Assembly (NCBI GenBank): GCA_023454395.1
Contig: JAEYFY010000466.1
Span: 1 to 7,751 of the forward strand
From: Pseudomonadota bacterium
GTDB lineage: Bacteria > Pseudomonadota > Gammaproteobacteria > Enterobacterales > Enterobacteriaceae
DNA length: 7,751 bases
Direction of reading: 5' to 3'
This document shows, one piece after another, positions 5,190-7,751 of this stretch. A model generated the notes under the pieces. That model was not told where the DNA came from and did no database searches. It was given only the letters and a program-made list of their open reading frames with translations. The position numbers and the translations under genes were made by a program. How positions within the stretch are numbered: position 1 is the first letter of the stretch; each line of letters opens with the position of its first letter.

Positions 5190-6677
5190 TTATTTTTTAT
5201 TCGCAATATGCGTTGGAAATTCCATTTCATTATAACGAATAAAGCGGGTTTTCTTCACAATCTTGTAAGTAAACCAAATTAATAAAAATAATGGGATACC
5301 AATATAGGTTGCAATTGCACCATACCAATCAATCGTATCTTCTAAGAACGCTTGGTAATTTTGACCTAATGTAATAATTAAACACAATATAAAGGCAAAA
5401 ATAGGACCAATTGGGAAGAAGCCAGAGCGATAAGGTAAGTCATTTAAATCACGACCTTGTGCAACATAACCTTTACGGAAACGGTAGTGACTAATCGCAA
5501 TACCTAACCATGCAATAAAACCTGTCATTCCCGAGGTATTTAATAACCACAAGTAAACCGTTTGATTTCCGTACATGGAGCTTAAAAAGCATAGACCAGC
5601 AACAACCGTTGTCGCATAAAGCGCATTACGTGGCACGCCGTTTTTAGACAATTTACCAAAGCATTTTGGTGCTTTGCCTTCTCTTGCTAATGTAAACAGC
5701 ATACGCGTTGATGCATACATGCCTGAGTTACCCGCAGAAAGTACCGCCGTTAAGATAACCGCATTCATAATGGCAGCCGCAGATAATAATCCCGCATTTT
5801 TAAAGACTAGCGTGAATGGACTAACGCTAATATCACCCACATCATTACGCAGTAAACTAGGATCAGTGTACGGGATAATTAAGCTAATGATTAAAATTGC
5901 AAAGATATAAAATAATAAGATACGCCAGAAGACTTTACGCACAGCTTTAGGAATATTTTTAGCAGGATCTTTAGATTCACCCGCTGCAATACCAATTAAT
6001 TCTGTACCTTGGAATGAGAAACCAACAATCATGGCAACACCAATCATGGCAGCAAATCCACCCGCAAAAGGTGCATCACCAATTTCCCAATTATGCCAAC
6101 CTGCGTTTTCGGCGCCTTTCATAATGCCAGTGATCATCGCAATACCCACAATAATAAAGATAATTACTGTGGAAACTTTGATTAAGGAGAACCAATATTC
6201 TGCCTCACCAAATCCTTTTACCGAGATATAGTTGAGTAAGAAAATAACGCCAAGGAATAGAGCGCTCCAGATCCAACCATCAACATCAGGGAACCAATAG
6301 AGCATTACCAATTGTGCAGCAACAAGGTCAACAGCAATTGTAACTGCCCAGTTATACCAATAGTTCCAACCTAATGCGAAACCAAAGCCTTCTTCGACAT
6401 ACTTAGAGCCGTATGTTGAAAAAGAGCCGGAAACAGGCATAAATGCGGCTAATTCTCCAAGGCTTGTCATTAGAAAATAGACCATTAATCCAATTAAAGC
6501 ATAAGAGAGTAATGCCCCACCCGGCCCTGCTTGAGCAACAGTTGCACCAGATGCGACAAAAAGCCCTGTACCAATTGAACCACCAATAGCGATCATCGCT
6601 AAATGTCGCGCTTTTAACTCTCGGCGCAAAGTGCGTACTGCGCCCGAACCTGCAGTACTATTTTGTTGTTCTGACAT
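5190..6677 (-). CDS. lysP: Lysine-specific permease LysP
   Basis: LysP is an inner-membrane proton-coupled lysine importer of the amino acid-polyamine-organocation (APC) family. In E. coli it also senses lysine and holds the acid regulator CadC inactive. The 495-residue protein aligns nearly end to end with E. coli LysP (489 residues) as I recall it, differing mainly in the N-terminal 20 and the C-terminal tail. The twelve-helix fold begins after LRRELKARH; IGGSIGTGLF (31-40) is the unwound substrate-binding helix. By my alignment Lys167, Glu226, Glu234, Asp279 and Asp282 match E. coli 163, 222, 230, 275 and 278, positions tied to transport or CadC control, so both roles could persist. GGA lies five bases before the ATG. 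The gene has its own promoter-like extended -10 and a strong terminator. I see no lysine riboswitch in the short leader. Confidence 0.98.
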   Translation of the reverse strand: MSEQQNSTAGSGAVRTLRRELKARHLAMIAIGGSIGTGLFVASGATVAQAGPGGALLSYALIGLMVYFLMTSLGELAAFMPVSGSFSTYGSKYVEEGFGFALGWNYWYNWAVTIAVDLVAAQLVMLYWFPDVDGWIWSALFLGVIFLLNYISVKGFGEAEYWFSLIKVSTVIIFIIVGIAMITGIMKGAENAGWHNWEIGDAPFAGGFAAMIGVAMIVGFSFQGTELIGIAAGESKDPAKNIPKAVRKVFWRILLFYIFAILIISLIIPYTDPSLLRNDVGDISVSPFTLVFKNAGLLSAAAIMNAVILTAVLSAGNSGMYASTRMLFTLAREGKAPKCFGKLSKNGVPRNALYATTVVAGLCFLSSMYGNQTVYLWLLNTSGMTGFIAWLGIAISHYRFRKGYVAQGRDLNDLPYRSGFFPIGPIFAFILCLIITLGQNYQAFLEDTIDWYGAIATYIGIPLFLLIWFTYKIVKKTRFIRYNEMEFPTHIANKK

Positions 6678-6712
6678 AACATTCCACTTTTATATTCACT
6701 TTTCTAACGAGG

Positions 6713-6721
6713 ATTGTAACA
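6713..6721 (-). promoter_or_regulatory. lysP: Extended -10 promoter of lysP
   Basis: TGTTACAAT on the minus strand is an extended -10 element (TG-N-TACAAT). The -35 region is poor, with CTATTC at 17 bases, as expected for an extended -10 or activator-dependent promoter. In E. coli lysP is activated by ArgP, known biology not visible here. Start would be near 6706, giving a leader of about 30 bases. Confidence 0.5.
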
Positions 6722-6790
6722 AATCTGTCGTTCGTGAATAGCAAGGATCTGGGATTATAAGATACCTTCATGATCGGGCGTCAATTATTA

Positions 6791-6809
6791 GCAATTTATG
6801 AAAAATTGC
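6791..6809 (-). repeat. Hairpin over the yeiE stop codon
   Basis: GCAATTT and AAATTGC (6791-6797 and 6803-6809) form a perfect 7-bp stem with a five-base loop. The stem includes the yeiE stop codon. No T tract follows, so it is at best a weak or Rho-assisted terminator, or an mRNA-stabilising end. Confidence 0.3.
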
Positions 6810-7689
6810 CGATTAAATGTTCAGCATTACAATACGTCAGCAGTTTTTTCAGTGCATCAGAAACATGTTTTTGACGATGATAAACAAGATATAAGGTACG
6901 TTGTAAGGTTAGCCCTTCTACTTTTATCTCTTTTAATGAGCCGTTATTAATCTGCTCTTCAATGACTCGACGAGATAAACAACTGATCCCCATTTCATAC
7001 ATCACGGCGTGTTTTATTGCTTCTGAGTTACCTAATTCCATTTCAATGCGGTAGCCTGGTAAAGAAGCAAATAGAAGATGGTTAAGTACATCTCGAGTTC
7101 CGGAACCATTTTCTCGTAAAATCCAAGGAGCTGTCTGTAAATCCGCTAAAGTCACTTTAGGTGCTTTAGCTAACGGATGATCAGGCGAGCAAAAAATAAC
7201 CATTTCATCTAAAAGCCATTTCTGGCTAATCAGTTCAGAACTTTGACAAGCGCCTTCAATTAACCCTAAATCAACACGGAATTCGCTCACTAATTTAACG
7301 ACTTCCTCGGTATTTCCAATACTCATTTCTAGCGGAATATCAGGATAGTTACGATGAAAATTACCCAGCATTTGAGGTAAAATATAATTGCCTATTGTTG
7401 TACTTGCAGCGATGCGTAAAGCACCATTTCCAGCTTGGAATAACTGCTCCACTTCAGTTGCTCGTTCAAGTAAAGATAATGCTCTGGGATAAAGTAATCT
7501 CCCATGTTCATTTGTGACAAGCCGTTTTCCCACTCTATCAAAAAGCTGTACGCCTAATTGGCTTTCGAGATCAGTTAAAGATGCACTGACAGCAGATTGA
7601 GATAAAGCAAGCTGTTGTGATGCTTGCGTTGTAGAACCACTCTTGAGAACTTCAGTAAAGACTTCCAGTTGCCGCAACGTAATTCGCAT
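6796..7689 (-). CDS. yeiE: LysR-type transcriptional regulator YeiE
   Basis: This cytoplasmic DNA-binding regulator has 297 residues and matches E. coli YeiE (293) closely. The N-terminal winged helix-turn-helix is [22 protein letters not shown] onward, with the helix-turn-helix at about 18-40 ([19 protein letters not shown]) and the wing [16 protein letters not shown] near 49-64. A substrate-binding-like effector domain fills about 88-290, with conserved [25 protein letters not shown]. Start choice: the open frame reaches an ATG at 7693-7695, but AGGTGG (7697-7702) leaves only one base there and seven bases before the ATG at 7687-7689, which also matches the E. coli N-terminus. E. coli YeiE has been reported to act in iron-limited growth and a Cronobacter homologue to respond to sulfite; I infer nothing about its targets here. 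It is followed by lysP in the same direction, 118 bases later. Confidence 0.95.
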   Translation of the reverse strand: MRITLRQLEVFTEVLKSGSTTQASQQLALSQSAVSASLTDLESQLGVQLFDRVGKRLVTNEHGRLLYPRALSLLERATEVEQLFQAGNGALRIAASTTIGNYILPQMLGNFHRNYPDIPLEMSIGNTEEVVKLVSEFRVDLGLIEGACQSSELISQKWLLDEMVIFCSPDHPLAKAPKVTLADLQTAPWILRENGSGTRDVLNHLLFASLPGYRIEMELGNSEAIKHAVMYEMGISCLSRRVIEEQINNGSLKEIKVEGLTLQRTLYLVYHRQKHVSDALKKLLTYCNAEHLIGNFS

Positions 7690-7696
7690 ATCCATT

Positions 7697-7702
7697 CCAC
7701 CT
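7697..7702 (-). promoter_or_regulatory. yeiE: Ribosome-binding site that sets the yeiE start
   Basis: AGGTGG on the minus strand lies seven bases before the ATG at 7687-7689 and only one base before the ATG at 7693-7695. The spacing favours the downstream start. Confidence 0.7.
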
Positions 7703-7751
7703 TTGAGCCGTCATTGTAATAACATACTATCCACAAACCAGTAACATACCA

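Noticed and set aside
6678..6795. Lysine riboswitch before lysP
   Set aside because: The predicted leader is about 30 bases, far too short for the lysine aptamer, and the whole spacer of 118 bases shows no such structure.
7690..7695. Upstream ATG as the yeiE start
   Set aside because: The AGGTGG ribosome-binding site is one base away from it, too close for initiation, and the next ATG matches the E. coli N-terminus.

Overview
The window looks like chromosomal DNA of a low-GC member of the Enterobacterales, most likely Proteus or a close relative in the Morganellaceae. The proteins are enterobacterial: LysP and YeiE align almost end to end with my memory of the E. coli proteins. The DNA is AT-rich, with very AT-rich spacers. 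All five large genes are on the minus strand, so transcription runs from high to low coordinates. The genus is an inference, not a database result.

Layout in transcription order: yeiE (LysR-type regulator, ends at 6796); lysP (lysine permease, 5190-6677), followed by a strong terminator built from nested palindromes; a spacer of about 490 bp with two Fur-box-like sites on promoter-like sequences and a possible small Cys-rich ORF; a FecCD-type permease gene and its ATPase gene, overlapping by one base (2833-4703); a 171-bp spacer; an IrgA/IreA-type TonB-dependent siderophore receptor (682-2661) with a clear terminator at 629-656; then about 500 bp of AT-rich non-coding DNA. At the left edge are a 16-codon ORF with a good ribosome-binding site, a hairpin with a T tract, and a Shine-Dalgarno-like sequence at the first bases. 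Together these resemble an attenuator leader for a gene that would start just outside the window.

How it fits together: the receptor would bring a ferric catecholate-type siderophore across the outer membrane using TonB energy, and the permease/ATPase pair would carry it across the inner membrane. No periplasmic binding protein is encoded here, so one must come from elsewhere. The order receptor-lysP-yeiE matches E. coli cirA-lysP-yeiE, except that the receptor is of the IrgA type and an ABC transporter pair sits between it and lysP. The iron genes are probably Fur-repressed. lysP has its own extended -10 promoter and terminator, so it appears separate from the iron unit.
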